Of a DNA stretch of 33,338 bases, positions 1 through 10,680 are shown piece after piece. The stretch's first letter is position 1. Each line of letters starts with the position of its first letter. This stretch comes from Heterotrichella gracilis (Eukaryota; Sar; Xanthophyceae; Tribonematales; Xanthonemataceae). The notes under the pieces are model-generated. The model searched no databases. It was not told where the DNA came from and saw nothing but the letters and a program-made list of their open reading frames with translations. Position numbers and translations under genes: made by a program. The stretch spans positions 4,205-37,542 of the forward strand of contig JAULBX010027386.1 in NCBI GenBank assembly GCA_032358255.1, given 5' to 3'.

Positions 1-231
1 ACCTGCTGGGGAAGCACAAGGCGCTGCTCAAGGTAGGTGGCGGGGTAGGGTTTAGGGTTTGGGAAAAACATGGGTGCATGCTCATGCGCAGGGCAGACCT
101 GCTGGGGAAGCACAAGGCGCTGCTCAAGGTAGGTGGCGGGGTAGGGTTTAGGGTTTGGGAAAAACATGGGTGCCTGCTCATGCGCAGGGCGGACCTGCAG
201 GGGAAGCCCAGGCACTGCTCAAGATATGGGG
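1..231 (+). repeat. 96-bp tandem duplication of mini-exon plus intron start (about 2.4 copies)
   Basis: Positions 1-96 and 97-192 are nearly identical; a third, decayed partial copy covers 193 to about 231. Each full unit holds the end of a coding exon, a donor (GTAGGTGG at 33 and 129), a telomere-like GGGTTTAGGGTTT stretch and an acceptor (ATGCGCAG ending at 91). Copy 2 therefore contains a complete 37-nt cassette exon (92-128). The third copy has lost its donor. The unit is a multiple of three and open in frame, so retention would add 32 residues. Confidence 0.95.
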
Positions 232-1528
232 AGGATGTTAGCCGGAGAAGGGGTTGTGGGGGCGCATTTGCAATCGGAACGGGCAGGGGGAGTACAAAAA
301 TGATCGCATCCAGTTGTCCTTCCAATCACTTTCAGTATTGTTCCTTTGTTGTGTCTGCTCTCTGTCACCGTCATTGCCCTGCCCTCGCACCATTAGTTAG
401 TGCCAAGCACTCCAGCAAAATAGCTAGCAGCCCTCACACCGTGGGCCTGGGCAAGGCCTCATCAAGGGTTTTCACAGGCTGTTGACCCGCATGCGCAGGC
501 GTGGCGGGAGGGCGGCTACTCGGATGACCTCATCGTTGCCTCCTACTGCACCGAGAACAAGCTGGTCATATCGGCGCCCCCTGGCGCGGTGTTCCCGCAG
601 TGCCTGGCGCCGCATTACTCCCTTGCCCACTACTGGAACTACTTGCGGCGCCAGCTGTACGTGCTGGACACGTACTCGAATGACTATAACCGGTGCGCGG
701 CAAGGGAAGCTGATGGATACTCGAGTCAAACCCTCCTTGCTGGACACCACAAAACCCAGTACCCTACAGGATGCCTGGCCTGGCATCACTTCCTTGCCCA
801 GGGCCGTTGGGGCTACCTAAAAATATACTAGATTGTGCATGGTATCAACAGTGCCAGGGCCGTGATGCAACGCATGTGTAAGTCCGCCTGCAACTCTGGC
901 TGAATCGTACGGAGGAACGACCTACTGATCAAGGTCCCTTCCCCGCTGGTCCCGCAGGCGAGTCAACCACTCCATGGCAGTCCTGCACTGCTACCTGTCC
1001 TGGAGCCTGGTCATTCCTGCAGCCACGGTGGCCCTGCAGCTGCTGGCATTCGTGTTCGCAGCCTGGCGCAGTCTGCTGGCAGGGGGGTTGTGGGCCTCGG
1101 GGACCCAATTAGGGGGCCTCAAACAGCTCCATCAAGCGGCCACCGACCACCCGCTGGCGCTCACCTCCATCGCGCTGTTTCTGGTGGGGTTTGGGCTGGC
1201 CGTCACTGCTACCATTACCATGACGGCGGCTGTGCTGCGCATCTTCCGGGTGCTCAACCCCGACAGGCACCAGCTCTTTGACCTCAAGGTGTTTAATTGG
1301 GTCAAGTGCTGGGGAGGAATCCTGATCAACAACGCCATCCTCCCCCTGTGCATGGCCTACACCTTCGCCATCCCCCATGTGGTGTGGTCGGGGATACGGT
1401 ACTCGCGGGCAAACGGGAAGGTCGCCAAGGTGGATATCACGTGGGAGGGCGGGGTGGGGGGGAAGGCGATGAGTGGGCCCGCGGCGTGGACGGCAGCAAT
1501 CAAGCCTGGGGCAGTGAAGCAGAGCTAG
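1..1528 (+). CDS. Ceramide glucosyltransferase (GT21 family), 3' part
   Basis: Partial gene; its 5' end lies before the window. Readable exons are <1-32, 499-692 and 958-1528 (stop TAG at 1526). They give a peptide running from RADLLGKHKALLK through AWREGGYSDDL and PHYSLAHYWNYLRRQ to NHSMAVLHCYLSW, then a hydrophobic C-terminus. The order matches plant ceramide glucosyltransferases, where the GGYSDD segment and the YWNYLR segment follow the catalytic core; the latter resembles the (Q/R)XXRW motif region. The enzyme transfers glucose from UDP-glucose to ceramide at ER/Golgi membranes. About three membrane segments lie in the last exon (IPAATVALQLLAFVFAAW, LTSIALFLVGFGLAVTATIT, and one near ILINNAILPLCMAYTF), and the tail SGIRYSRANGKVAKV is typical of the family. 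Phases agree (exon 499-692 ends in phase 2 and is completed at 958). The first exon is ambiguous, because a 96-bp tandem duplication offers two equivalent donors, at 33 and 129. Confidence in the family is high; the exact 5' exon is uncertain. Confidence 0.87.
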
Positions 1529-2758
1529 AGCAGTTGCCTTCCTTTCCCTTGAGTGACAATACGTAGGCCCCTCCGGTTCAGTGTAGAATCCTGTCAGCGA
1601 TCATCATTGTAGCTAGCTTTGCCCATGGGGGAGGAGAACGTGCAGTGAGGTTGCCCCCACCTTCCCAATCCATGATGGCTAGGCTTCAACTCCAAGCACT
1701 TTTGCTTACCATATGCAGCCTGTTCAGACTCTGCATTCGTTTTTTCCGCTGCATCAGGCTTGGCCTGTACAAATTTATTGCCGTGCAATAATCACGGGTC
1801 CAGCGTTTGTTATTCCTTTTCCGTTTGCTTTCGTTTCACGCTGTGAAATCGAGGTGACAAGTCTTAGAGGTGGTCAGGTGATCCGTCTCTCGTTGCCAGA
1901 GCTATCATGCGAGAGCTATATAGTCATAGTACCACCACCCTTGGCATCTCCACTGCTGAACAGCAAGAGCGCATCAAGAGTGTTGGAGTGGGCCAGGGCT
2001 GTTGTTGTTCAGCCTTGTTGGAGAGTTTAGTTTGCTCTTGCCAAGATACAGGTATGCTCAGCCAGGCTGGATCATACACAGTTTAGCAAGTGACCCCATG
2101 ATTGGGCAAGCTTATCTATCCGGTGAAACAAACACCTGAGTGCTGCTGTAACCGCCAGGCTAAATGTTGTGCTGTTAGTGTGGTTGATGACCAATGCGTC
2201 AAACCCTAAAACCCTAAACAGCCATGTCTGGCACCGCCAGTGGCGACTGCCACCATGTAGTTGTGAATATGGCGGACACAGACAGGCCTAAAGCCGTGGA
2301 AACCCCTTTTCCTCCATCATCTACGCCATAGAAAGTTCCTTGAGAATGTTACAGGTAGCATTTTCCTTCCCAGGGATATGTTTGTGGGGATTTTCAAAAA
2401 CAGAGAGTGGACTGAGATATTCTGGACTGCACAAACAGAGCAAAGCGTCGTTAAGACGCTGCTACCTCCTTCTATGCAGTTGCTTTGCTGTGCAGTTGGA
2501 TACACCAGACCTGGGTGTTCCTCCCTCTCTCTCTCCCTGCCTGTACACCACTGAAGTGTTTGCATGCATGCATGCATCGTCGTGGCTGCTGCTGAGTTTG
2601 CCGAGTACTCGACGCCCTGTTGTTCATGAAGTGCGTTACACATACTAGCCTTTTATGATAAACCAGTCACCGCCACCTTCGTTACAGTCTGCAAGTGTGA
2701 GATCCGTATTGAAATAGCATAGGTCTATACGTGTGGCTGGGAGGCCATCGCACACGGG
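1529..2758. other. Spacer between glucosyltransferase and SUV3 genes
   Basis: This holds the 3' untranslated region of the upstream gene and the promoter and leader of SUV3. I find no convincing coding exon or RNA gene. Visible sequence features are a telomere-like AAACCCTAAAACCCTAAAC tract at 2201-2219, a short CT run at 2524-2537 and a TGCATGCATGCATGCA run at about 2563-2577, roughly 190 bases before the SUV3 start. No clear TATA box was recognised. Confidence 0.6.
2201..2219. repeat. Telomere-like tract / telo-box upstream of SUV3
   Basis: Two C-rich telomere-type units, AAACCCTAAAACCCTAAAC, lie about 540 bases before the SUV3 start codon. In plants AAACCCTAA (telo-box) is a known promoter element of translation and cell-cycle genes. 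Here the same motif also occurs in introns, so a promoter role is only possible, not shown. Confidence 0.6.
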
Positions 2759-5700
2759 ATGGCAGGCGCCCGGCGGGGGCTGGCAGCGCTATCGACACTC
2801 CTTTCTCGTTCAAGCCAGCTGCGAGGGATCTTCCCACAGCTTGAAGCGGCGGCGGTCGCTGAAAGCGCTGCAACCAGCGGCGGTCGGCAGTCGCCATGGC
2901 GGGAGGCGGGCCCTGTGTGGGCAACCAGGCGGTGGTTCCAGCAGTCCGTGGCGGCGTTTGCACCGCCACCTGTAGGCGACGGTGATGGGGAGGCGGATAC
3001 GCCGGCAACGGTGGGTGGCAGGACGCGCGTGCAGCGTGTGTATGCATGCGTTCGCAAATGCATGCATATACCACCAGTGCCAGTACCACGCCCCTCAGGT
3101 TTGGGGAGCAAACCACCTCCCTGTCGTGATAGCACATACGAGGCGTGTTGGCCATGTGTGTGGTTTGTCAGACGCCTGTTCACTAGGCACCCATGCAACT
3201 GGCCCCTCCCCATGTCCAGGAGCCCAAGAAAAGGCGCAGGCGCAGCACCCAGCAGGGTCCGAGCCCCGATCCTGCCGATGCCGAAACGCCCGTAGCCAAG
3301 CCAAAGAGGTCAATACCACGAGCGTCTCAATCGCCATGGCCAGAGGTGGGCGAGGCCAAGTCACAACGGGGCACTGAAAAAGGGGTGCGCTTGAAGCGGG
3401 ACCAAACCGCCGCTACAGGATCAGCCACTGGCCAGTCGCAACAGGGCATTGATAAGCCACCGCAGCCTTCATCCAGGGCAGGGACCACCCGTGTCCGGTT
3501 GAAACGGGGCGCCGAGGGGCCACAACAAGGGTCAAGCAAGGGCTCCAAGCCCCGTGGCCGATCAGCATCGCCCGCAGCTACAATGCCACCATCCCCAGCA
3601 TCCCAGGAACCGTCCCCAACAAATTCATCATCTCCAGCACCTCAGGAACCATCCCCAGGCCTTGCAGCATCCCAGGAGGGCCTGGAGTATGACACCATCA
3701 AGGCGCAGTGCACTGAGCGGCTGCGGGTGAAGAGCCACTTTTGGGCCGAGAAGAGCAGCGCCAACAAGCGGGCCATCAGAACTCTTCTCAAGGATTTCCA
3801 GGCCAGCTCGTATGTGCAGGATCAGGCGCTGGCGCTGTACGTGAACGCAGAGGTAAGGGTTTGGAATTAAGGGTTTAGGATCGGTAGGGTTTTGTGCAGG
3901 ACCAGGCGCTGGCGCTGTACGTGAACGCAGAGGTAAGGGTTTGGAATTTAGGGTTTAGGGTTTAGGGTCGGTAGGTTTTGTGCAGGACCAGGTCTGGCGT
4001 TGTATGTGAAATGCAGAGGTAAGGGTTTGTAGGGCTTTGACATGGTCCCAGCGGGGAGTGGGTGAGGCGGGCCATGCCCCATTGTCTTTCCTGGCATGTA
4101 GGGAGCCATCCGCCGTCGGGCATGCCCCTTATGGCACCTGCACATCATCTTTTGCTCAAGTTTGCATACATCATATTTTCTGCTGTATTTACCAGTAAAA
4201 AGACGACGTAATAAAATTTCCTTGATTTGCAATTTCTTTTGTTGGCTGCAGCTTTTCGCGGACGCCAGCAAGAAGTTCCGGCGCTTCATGATGCGCGGCA
4301 TGACCCCCGAGCTGGAGGACATGCTGCTGGGATTGACGCATGGGGATGACCTCAACAATTTCCTGTTTGGCTACTTTGCCCAGTATGCGCTGGAGCACTA
4401 CCAGCAGGCCATCACTGCATACAGGTGGGGATGGGGTTGGGTGCATTGGAAGGCGGGGACTAGATGAAAAGTTGAGACAAAAAACTGATAGAAAAATATA
4501 ACAGAGAATCAGATACAAAAATAGATGACAGTAGTTAAGTGGGGGTAAACGATTGGGTATTGTTGGGTGGGTAGGTGTGGGTGGGTGCAACTGGAGGGCT
4601 GGGCGCCATACCCTGGGGTAAGGTTCCGCCATTCATGGCCATACCCTGTTGTGGGGGTTGACCATCCGCAGCAACTGCCTGACATAGGGTGTCACCATGC
4701 ACACTTAGCCAGAGGGGAACTTGCCTGTTATGTACCAAATTCTGAGAGGAGCTCATCACCAATATGCACATGTGTTCCTTCACCGCGATGTGTTATTCTG
4801 TGTTGTCCCCCCTTTGCAGGGAGCTCACCCAGACCGCTGACCTGACCTCCCCTCACCGGTGGTACCCCTTGGCACGCTCCCTTGCCCGCCGCATCATCTA
4901 CCATGCGGGCCCAACCAACAGGTAGGAAGGGGTACACACACAGGGCAATTTTGTACTCTATGAAACATTTTCTATGTCGGAGAAAGTATTTCAAAAATGT
5001 ATGTAAAAAATACATTGACGTGTCTGTGTAATGGTGAAATTGTTACTGATGTTACTAAGCCGCTATGTTTGTGAAGACATTGAAGACAGAGTTTTTCTCA
5101 GACATTCAATACATTTTGTAGCATCTAAATTTCCTTCTTTTTCAACCCGCCAGTGGCAAGACCTACCAGGCCCTTGAGGCCATGAAGAAGGCTGAGTCAG
5201 GGGTGTACTGCGGCCCGCTGCGCCTGCTGGCAATGGAGGTGTACGACAAGTGCAACAACGAGGGGACGTACTGCAACCTCATCACAGGTGCGTTTAGAAA
5301 TGAGGTGGTGGGACGGGTGGAGATGGCGGTGGAATGGGGTCTTATTGCAACCAGGTCACGTGTGCGTTTGGGGAGGGTGCGGGGGGTTGTGTGTGGAATG
5401 AACAATGGAGAGTAGTGACGTGCAATGCACTGGTTCCAAAAGCAACCAGTATCAATGGATTTCTAGTAAATCAAAGTTCATAATTGCAAGCAACCCTGTA
5501 TCGATTGAGTGCAGTACCTGAACACATTTCCTGGCAGAGAACACAAGCACCAGCACTCGGTCCCCCACTGCGCCATAAACCTCACCTGAGCATAGGTCTC
5601 CCTAGAAACAATGGCAACCACACTGGGCACACCCTGCACCCCCTCCACTTCACACCTCGACTGCATCCACAGGCCAGGAGCGGCGCCTGGTCCCCGGGGC

Positions 5701-8700
5701 GCACCACACCGCCTGCACCATCGAGATGATCGCCATGAGCCGCCGGGTGGATGTTGCTGTGATTGATGAGATTCAGATGCTGGGTGATGAGAACAGGGGG
5801 TGGGCTTGGACGCGCGCGCTGCAAGGTAGGTGGCTGGGTTTAGCGCGTTGTGTGGGGGGGGGGGGAGTAGATGTGGTTGCAGACAGGGGATGGGTGTGGA
5901 CGCGGGCGCTGCAGGGTAGGTGGCTGGGTTCAGCGGGTGTGTATGTGTATGTATGATGGGGAATGGGGGGTTCCTGGCATGGTTTGGGACCCATTCCACA
6001 AGAAAGGGATTATTGCACTTGGTGATGCCATGCCAGGACATGGCCGAGTGCATAAAAGGCCAAAATCGCAGCTTGGACGTTTTAGTTGTATTTGAGCAAG
6101 TTACCTCTCCCTTGCCATGGATTTTATTCCTGACACACCTGCTCTGTCCCTTTTCCCCTGCGCAGGCATCCCCGCCAACGAAATCCACCTATGCGGGGAC
6201 GCCTCCGCGCTCCCCCTGGTGCAGCAGATGTGTGCAGCCATGGGCGAGCCCCTGGTGGTCCACCGCTACGACAGGTTCACCCCCCTCAAGGTGGTTGAGA
6301 GGGGCATGGAGAACGGGTACAAGGACGTGGAGCAGGGCGACTGTGTGGTGGCCTTCTCTCGCAAGGACATCTACGCGATCAAGCAGGTGGGGGTCGATTT
6401 TAAAAAGGTTTTATAGCAGATCAGTAAGTCATTTTCATGAGGTGATTTGCTACCTGTAGGGGTCGACAAACTGCATATAAAATAAAGTGAAAAGGGTCAT
6501 TAAGCAGGCAGGCAGGGGTGGGGGATAGTAATTAACAACAGTGAGGTCATAAATAATCACGGAATAATCTTTTTCTCAATGTAGCTATATGGTTTCCGGA
6601 GAAAGCATATAGCTTTAAATCATTGGACGGTGCTGTAAAGGTTGAAAGGGTTGAGCTGAATGGGTTGACCTCCAACTTCTCCGTTGCCATGTGGCGGCAG
6701 GCAAACAGTTGCCCGGCTGCTGCTGCGGTCTCCTGCGCAAATTCTGGCGCCTACAATCACATCCCACACTGTACACCGCCTCCTCGAGCACATGCTCTTC
6801 TGCTACCACGCACACTTTGCTCCTACCTCATCCACCCACAATCCTTCACCGCAGCTGATCGAGTGGGAGACGGGCCAGAAGGTGTGCGTGGTGTACGGTG
6901 CCCTGCCACCCGAGATGCGCCGCTCCCAGGCCAAGCTGTTCAACGACCCTGAGTCTGAGTACAACGTGATGGTTGCCAGTGACGCGGTGGGCATGGGCCT
7001 CAACCTCAACATCAAGAGGGTGGTGTTCCACACGCTGTTCAAGAATGAGGGTGGGTGGTGTGGGGAATGGGGATTATGTTGCGGGGATTCTTATGTGGAG
7101 ATTTTGATGTGTGCAGTGCAGTGGGCATGTGGGGCTGCATCTGAGCATCACGAGGGTGGTGTTCCACACGCTGTTCATGGTTGAGGGTGGGTGCCGGGAT
7201 GGCGTGTGTGTGTGTGTGATGAGGGTGGCATATATAGGTGTGGGGAGTGGGGTGTTGGGAGTTTTGGTCCCATGCCAAGCTGTTCAACGATCCCGAGTCT
7301 GAGTACAATGTGATAGTGAACCCTTTATCTGAACCCTAACCCTGAACCCCCACCCACCCCTCCCCAGGCAAGATGCGCGTGCCCGTGTCAACCTCCATGA
7401 TCAAGCAGATCGCGGGGCGGGCGGGGCGGCGCAGCAGCGCATTCTCAGAGGGGCACGTCACATGCATGGACCAGGAGTCCCTGCCCATGCTCCAGCAAGC
7501 ACTGGATGTGCCTCTGGATGCGCTGCGCACCCCCCACGCAGGGCTGTTCCCGGAGTTTGAGCACCTGGAGGTGGGTGGAGTGGGTGGGTGGTGTGGGTGG
7601 GGGGGAGGCGTGTGTGTGGTGTGTGCATCGCATGTGCAAAGTGATCTCATCTCATGTTCTGTTGGCTTCCTCAAACCCATTGACTATTTTTCCAGCAGTA
7701 CTCCCCACGAGACTTTTCAAAATGCTCGCACACAAACCCTTGTCCAAACCCTCTCCTAGGTTTTCGCCAGCAAGGTGCCCCACGACAGCTTCCCCCGCCT
7801 GCTGGCCCGCTTTGCCGAGGAGGCGCGCATGGACGGCACTTACTTTTTGTGCTCCTCAGAACCGGTGCAGCTGGTGGCGAAGCTGCTGGAGAAGGTGGGT
7901 TGCTTTAGGGTTACAATCTAGGTATAGGGTCATTTATAGTGCATCTGGTTGCAGGCTCTTGGAATAGGTGGGGTCAGGGGTATGCTTGTCTCGAGAGCAC
8001 GCTGGTGTGGGAATCACAGTTAAATGGTCTTTGATCATCTGCGACTCTGGCTCCATGTCAAGTATCCTTTGTCCATCACAACCCCACACAGGCAACCCTA
8101 CTTCCGGCACCACACAAACCTTCCCCTCGCACAAAAACCTACCTCTCACACCACACAAACCCTAATCCTGCCGCGTGCCCCCAGGTTCCCAGCCTGTCCC
8201 TCAAGGACCCCGGCAACTTCTGCATGGCCCCGGCAACCACTACGCCCGAATTTGTAAACCTAAACCCGAATCCCTATCGTGTGCCCCCCAGGTGCCCAGC
8301 CTGTCCCTCAAGGACCGCTACAACTTCTGCATGGCCCCGGCAAACCACCGCGACCCGCGCATACTGGCGGCGCTGCTGCAGTTTGCCAACCGCTACGGGG
8401 CAGGCCTGCCTGTGCCGCTCTCGCTGGCGCTGCCCGAGTCTGCCCCCGCCAACACCGAGGAGATGCGGCACATAGAGGCGGCACATCAGGTGAGGAGCGA
8501 GGCTGAAACTCTACCAAACCTTAAATCCTGACCTCCACACCTTAACACCGGGGAGATGCGCATCAGGTGAGGAGCGGGAGAAAAACCCTAAAAGTGAACC
8601 CTCAAATCCTAAATATCGAGGAGATGTGCCACATAGAGGCTGCATATCAGGTGAGGAGCGAGATCGACAACCCTAAAACCTAAACCTTGACCCCAAACCC

Positions 8701-9343
8701 TAACCCTAACCCTAGCCTGCAAATTGTAAACACCGAGGAGATGCGGCACATAGTGGCGGCGCATCAGGTGAGGAGCAGGGACCAAAACCTAAAACCCTCA
8801 ACCCCTTAGACTAAACACCGAGGAGTTGCGGCATTCTAGCAGTGCAGCCAGGTTGACAATCGCTCTTGCTCGGCGTGAGCCACCCACTTTTGGCATGGCA
8901 AGGTGTCAACGTCTACCGGTGGTATTTTCAGAAACTAACAAATAAATCATGTGACATGGTACTTTGGACCAAATTGTAACATGCGGCTACCCCCCGCCCT
9001 CCAGGTGGTCTCCCTGTGGCTCTGGCTGGCGCAGCGCTTTGGCCCTGTGGCTTTCCCGGGGATCGAGCTCATGGAGGAGGTATCCCTGCAGCTGATCGGC
9101 CACATGGAGCAGGGGTTGGAGAAAATCAGCGCGCACAACTTCCGAGCCTACGCCACCAACGCCCCGCCCCGCAACCCCGCCAAGCGCTCCCGCTCCAGGG
9201 GCGCCAAGGTGGTGTCCATCCATGAGCGAATTCTGGACCAATTCAGTTTAGAGGAGGAGATGCTTGAGATGCTGAAGGAGGCGCTGGAGGATGGCGCCAG
9301 CAGGAGGAAGGCGGCAGCGGAGGCCAGCGCGCTCAGGGCCTAG
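2759..9343 (+). CDS. SUV3: SUV3-type ATP-dependent RNA helicase, organellar
   Basis: Exons 2759-3010, 3220-3852, 4252-4424, 4820-4921, 5154-5287, 5673-5825, 6166-6386, 6855-7050, 7368-7570, 7760-7894, 8292-8489, 9005-9343. They join in phase to 912 residues. SUV3 is the Ski2-like DExH helicase of the mitochondrial RNA degradosome. Motifs seen: Walker A GPTNSGKT (about 383-390), DEIQ (463-466), CGD after the core, [18 protein letters not shown] (about 596-607) and QIAGRAGR (635-642). The C-terminal SUV3 domain contains [17 protein letters not shown]. The N-terminus ([19 protein letters not shown]) is rich in Arg and Ser and free of acids, as expected of a mitochondrial presequence. Exon 2 adds a long low-complexity linker, including KKRRRR near residues 87-92, a possible nuclear signal. 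The start was chosen because it gives the presequence and a clean phase-0 junction at 3010/3220. Five of its exon edges have duplicates in neighbouring introns or the 3' flank (listed separately). Confidence 0.96.
3041..3068. repeat. Near-perfect palindrome in SUV3 intron 1
   Basis: TATGCATGC at 3041-3049 is matched by GCATGCATA at 3060-3068, and most of the bases between also pair. This is one of several TGCATGCA-type tracts in the window. No function can be assigned. Confidence 0.7.
3814..4030 (+). repeat. Three copies of SUV3 exon-2 3' end with donor
   Basis: The last 39 bases of exon 2 plus the donor GTAAGGGTTTGG recur twice in intron 2. The repeat unit starts at 3814, 3894 and 3980 (steps of 80 and 86 bases), with donors at 3853, 3933 and 4019. 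The first copy is taken as genuine because it keeps the reading frame into exon 3. The second copy is almost perfect over the exon part; the third has small indels. GGGTTTAGGG tracts sit between copies. Use of the second donor would bring in an in-frame stop soon after 3853. Confidence 0.95.
3947..3967. repeat. Interstitial telomere-like tract in SUV3 intron 2
   Basis: Three tandem TTTAGGG units lie inside the exon-2 edge array, just downstream of the second donor copy. TTTAGGG is the plant-type and Chlorella-type telomere repeat. Confidence 0.85.
5796..5931 (+). repeat. Duplicate of SUV3 exon-6 3' end with donor
   Basis: The stretch encoding GWAWTRALQ and its donor GTAGGTGGCTGGGTT (donor at 5826) recurs 90 bases later (donor at 5916), encoding GWVWTRALQ. 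The region between is open in the same frame, so choice of the second donor would insert 30 residues without a frameshift. A G-run (about 5857-5868) lies between the copies. Confidence 0.93.
6980..7312 (+). repeat. Copies of SUV3 exon-8 segments in intron 8
   Basis: The exon-8 end (about 6980-7060, donor GTGGGTGG at 7051) recurs at about 7115-7195 (donor at 7187, 136 bases on). A second segment from inside exon 8 (about 6926-6969) recurs at about 7267-7312. The copies have drifted and are not in frame with exon 9. A TG-repeat (about 7205-7220) lies between the two copies. Confidence 0.92.
8177..8345 (+). repeat. Duplicate of SUV3 exon-11 acceptor and 5' end
   Basis: The genuine junction (acceptor ending at 8291, exon starting GTGCCCAGCCTGTCC) has an upstream copy with its own acceptor ending at 8184. 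The copied exon part runs through the bases encoding SLSLKD and FCMAPA. It lacks the RY codons of the genuine exon, and its frame does not join exon 11, so it is read as a decoy. Confidence 0.93.
8451..8836 (+). repeat. Array of about five SUV3 exon-11 3' ends with donors
   Basis: The end of exon 11 (AACACCGAGGAGATGCGGCA and the following CATAGAGGCGGC), with its donor CAGGTGAGGAGC, is followed in intron 11 by four further copies. Intact donors are at 8490, 8567, 8651 and 8768; the last copy (about 8814-8836) is truncated before the donor. CCCTAAA-type tracts fill the gaps. The first donor is chosen because it keeps phase 0 into exon 12 at 9005. Confidence 0.95.
8694..8715. repeat. Interstitial telomere-like tract in SUV3 intron 11
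   Basis: AAACCCTAACCCTAACCCTA lies within the exon-11 edge array. Single AACCCTAAA units also occur at about 8581-8590 and 8674-8684. Confidence 0.85.
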
Positions 9344-9510
9344 GCCCTTGGATTAGTTTCAAACTCTCGTAGGCCGAGGTCGTAGCCAAGTTAGGAAGAA
9401 GATAACACCGCACAAAGATGACAGTCCATTTAGGTCTAACTTTCATTATAGCTTAAGGTATACACCTCAGGTCGTGAAACTCTATATGTAGGGTTGTACA
9501 TACCAGTTTT

Positions 9511-9720
9511 ATGAGATGCTGAAGGAGGCGCTGGAGGATGGGGCCAGCAGGGGGAAGGCTGCGGCGGAGGCGAGCGCGCTGAGGGCCTAGGCCTGGGGTT
9601 GGTTTGGTCTCGGCCCTAGACAGAAGGAAACGCCCACAGATGACAGTACAGTTAGGACCCAGCCTGAACAGACTTAGCTCGTGAAACCCCACGTACAGGG
9701 TTGTCCACACACCAATACTA
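9511..9720 (+). pseudogene. Duplicated 3' end of SUV3 (last-exon tail, stop and 3' UTR)
   Basis: GAGATGCTGAAGGAGGCGCT at 9266 recurs at 9513, 247 bases on. The copy continues through the same C-terminal codons and TAG stop, then, with more divergence, through 3' flank words such as CAGATGACAGT and TCGTGAAAC. The copy has no upstream exon of its own. It would only be translated if the first stop at 9341 were bypassed. Confidence 0.9.
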
Positions 9721-10520
9721 AGCGTTTGACGCATGATGACATCACATTTGTTTCCACCGCCAGATTGGCTTGCAATCACCATTGCACACTCTGCGCCACT
9801 TCATGCATTGCTTGCCAGCAGCTGTTGCTCTGCGCCATTTGGCAATTGATTAATCTTTCTATGTAGATCGGGATCGGGGACCCTCTCTTTGGATTGTGCT
9901 GCATCAACATCACCGCCGCAGAATCTGATGGCGCGGCAATGTATTGATGCCAAATCCAATTGGCCGCCGCACCCGGCTGTGAGAGAGGCTCAGCGCCCTC
10001 ATGGACCAATGGCAAATCACATGGATAAATTATGTTACACGCGCTGCAGCATGCCACACATTATTGATTGTCACGGTATCTGCACTGTGCAAGCACATCA
10101 CTTAGTCTAGTCTGAGAGGATTACAGCGCCGGTGTTGTCCGGCCAGTCACGAGGAATTGGCTGTAAATGCTGAAGACACCCGATGTGGTCCAATCATTCA
10201 ACTTGAAGAGAGAGTACAAACACAATGGACCTACTATCCATCCAATGTTCATGATGGTACTGGCAAATACCGTCACAATGAAGGGCAGGGGAGCAGCGAG
10301 TTGCGCTGCATACCCGCCTTCCACAGGCTCTCCACCCACCCCAGCCTATCGCAGATGAGAGATATGCAGAAAAGCACAAATCCTACTACTTCACCCGCAA
10401 ACCGAGCTGCCTAGCGCAGGGGTGAGTAGAAAAGAGAGCTTTCCTATGGAACTCCTCCAGCATGCTGCCCTCTGTGGCACCAGCCTGCGCGTGCAGGTAG
10501 CACACAGTCACTGATGCCTA

Positions 10521-10680
10521 GGCTGGCTGCAAATCCAGCTATGGCGCCAGCACCACCAGCTGGCTGCAAAACTGGATGGCCCACCAGCTGGCTGCAAAAC
10601 CCCATCAGCCGGCCCCTGGCAAGTGGCAGCCCCACCAGCTGGCTGCAAAACCAGCTATGGCGCCAGCCCCACCAGCTGTC
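10521..10680. repeat. Interspersed short repeat, CACCAGCTGGCTGCAAAAC
   Basis: Four copies of (CAC)CAGCTGGCTGCAAAAC or close variants lie in 160 bases just beyond the E2F stop codon. Two of them are followed by CAGCTATGGCGCCAGC. CAGCTG is a palindrome, so the copies could form small hairpins. Origin unknown. Confidence 0.8.

Noticed and set aside
5478-6188. 236-codon minus-strand open frame
   Set aside because: It is antisense to SUV3 exon 6 and flanking introns; its peptide is low-complexity Pro/His/Thr with no family signal.
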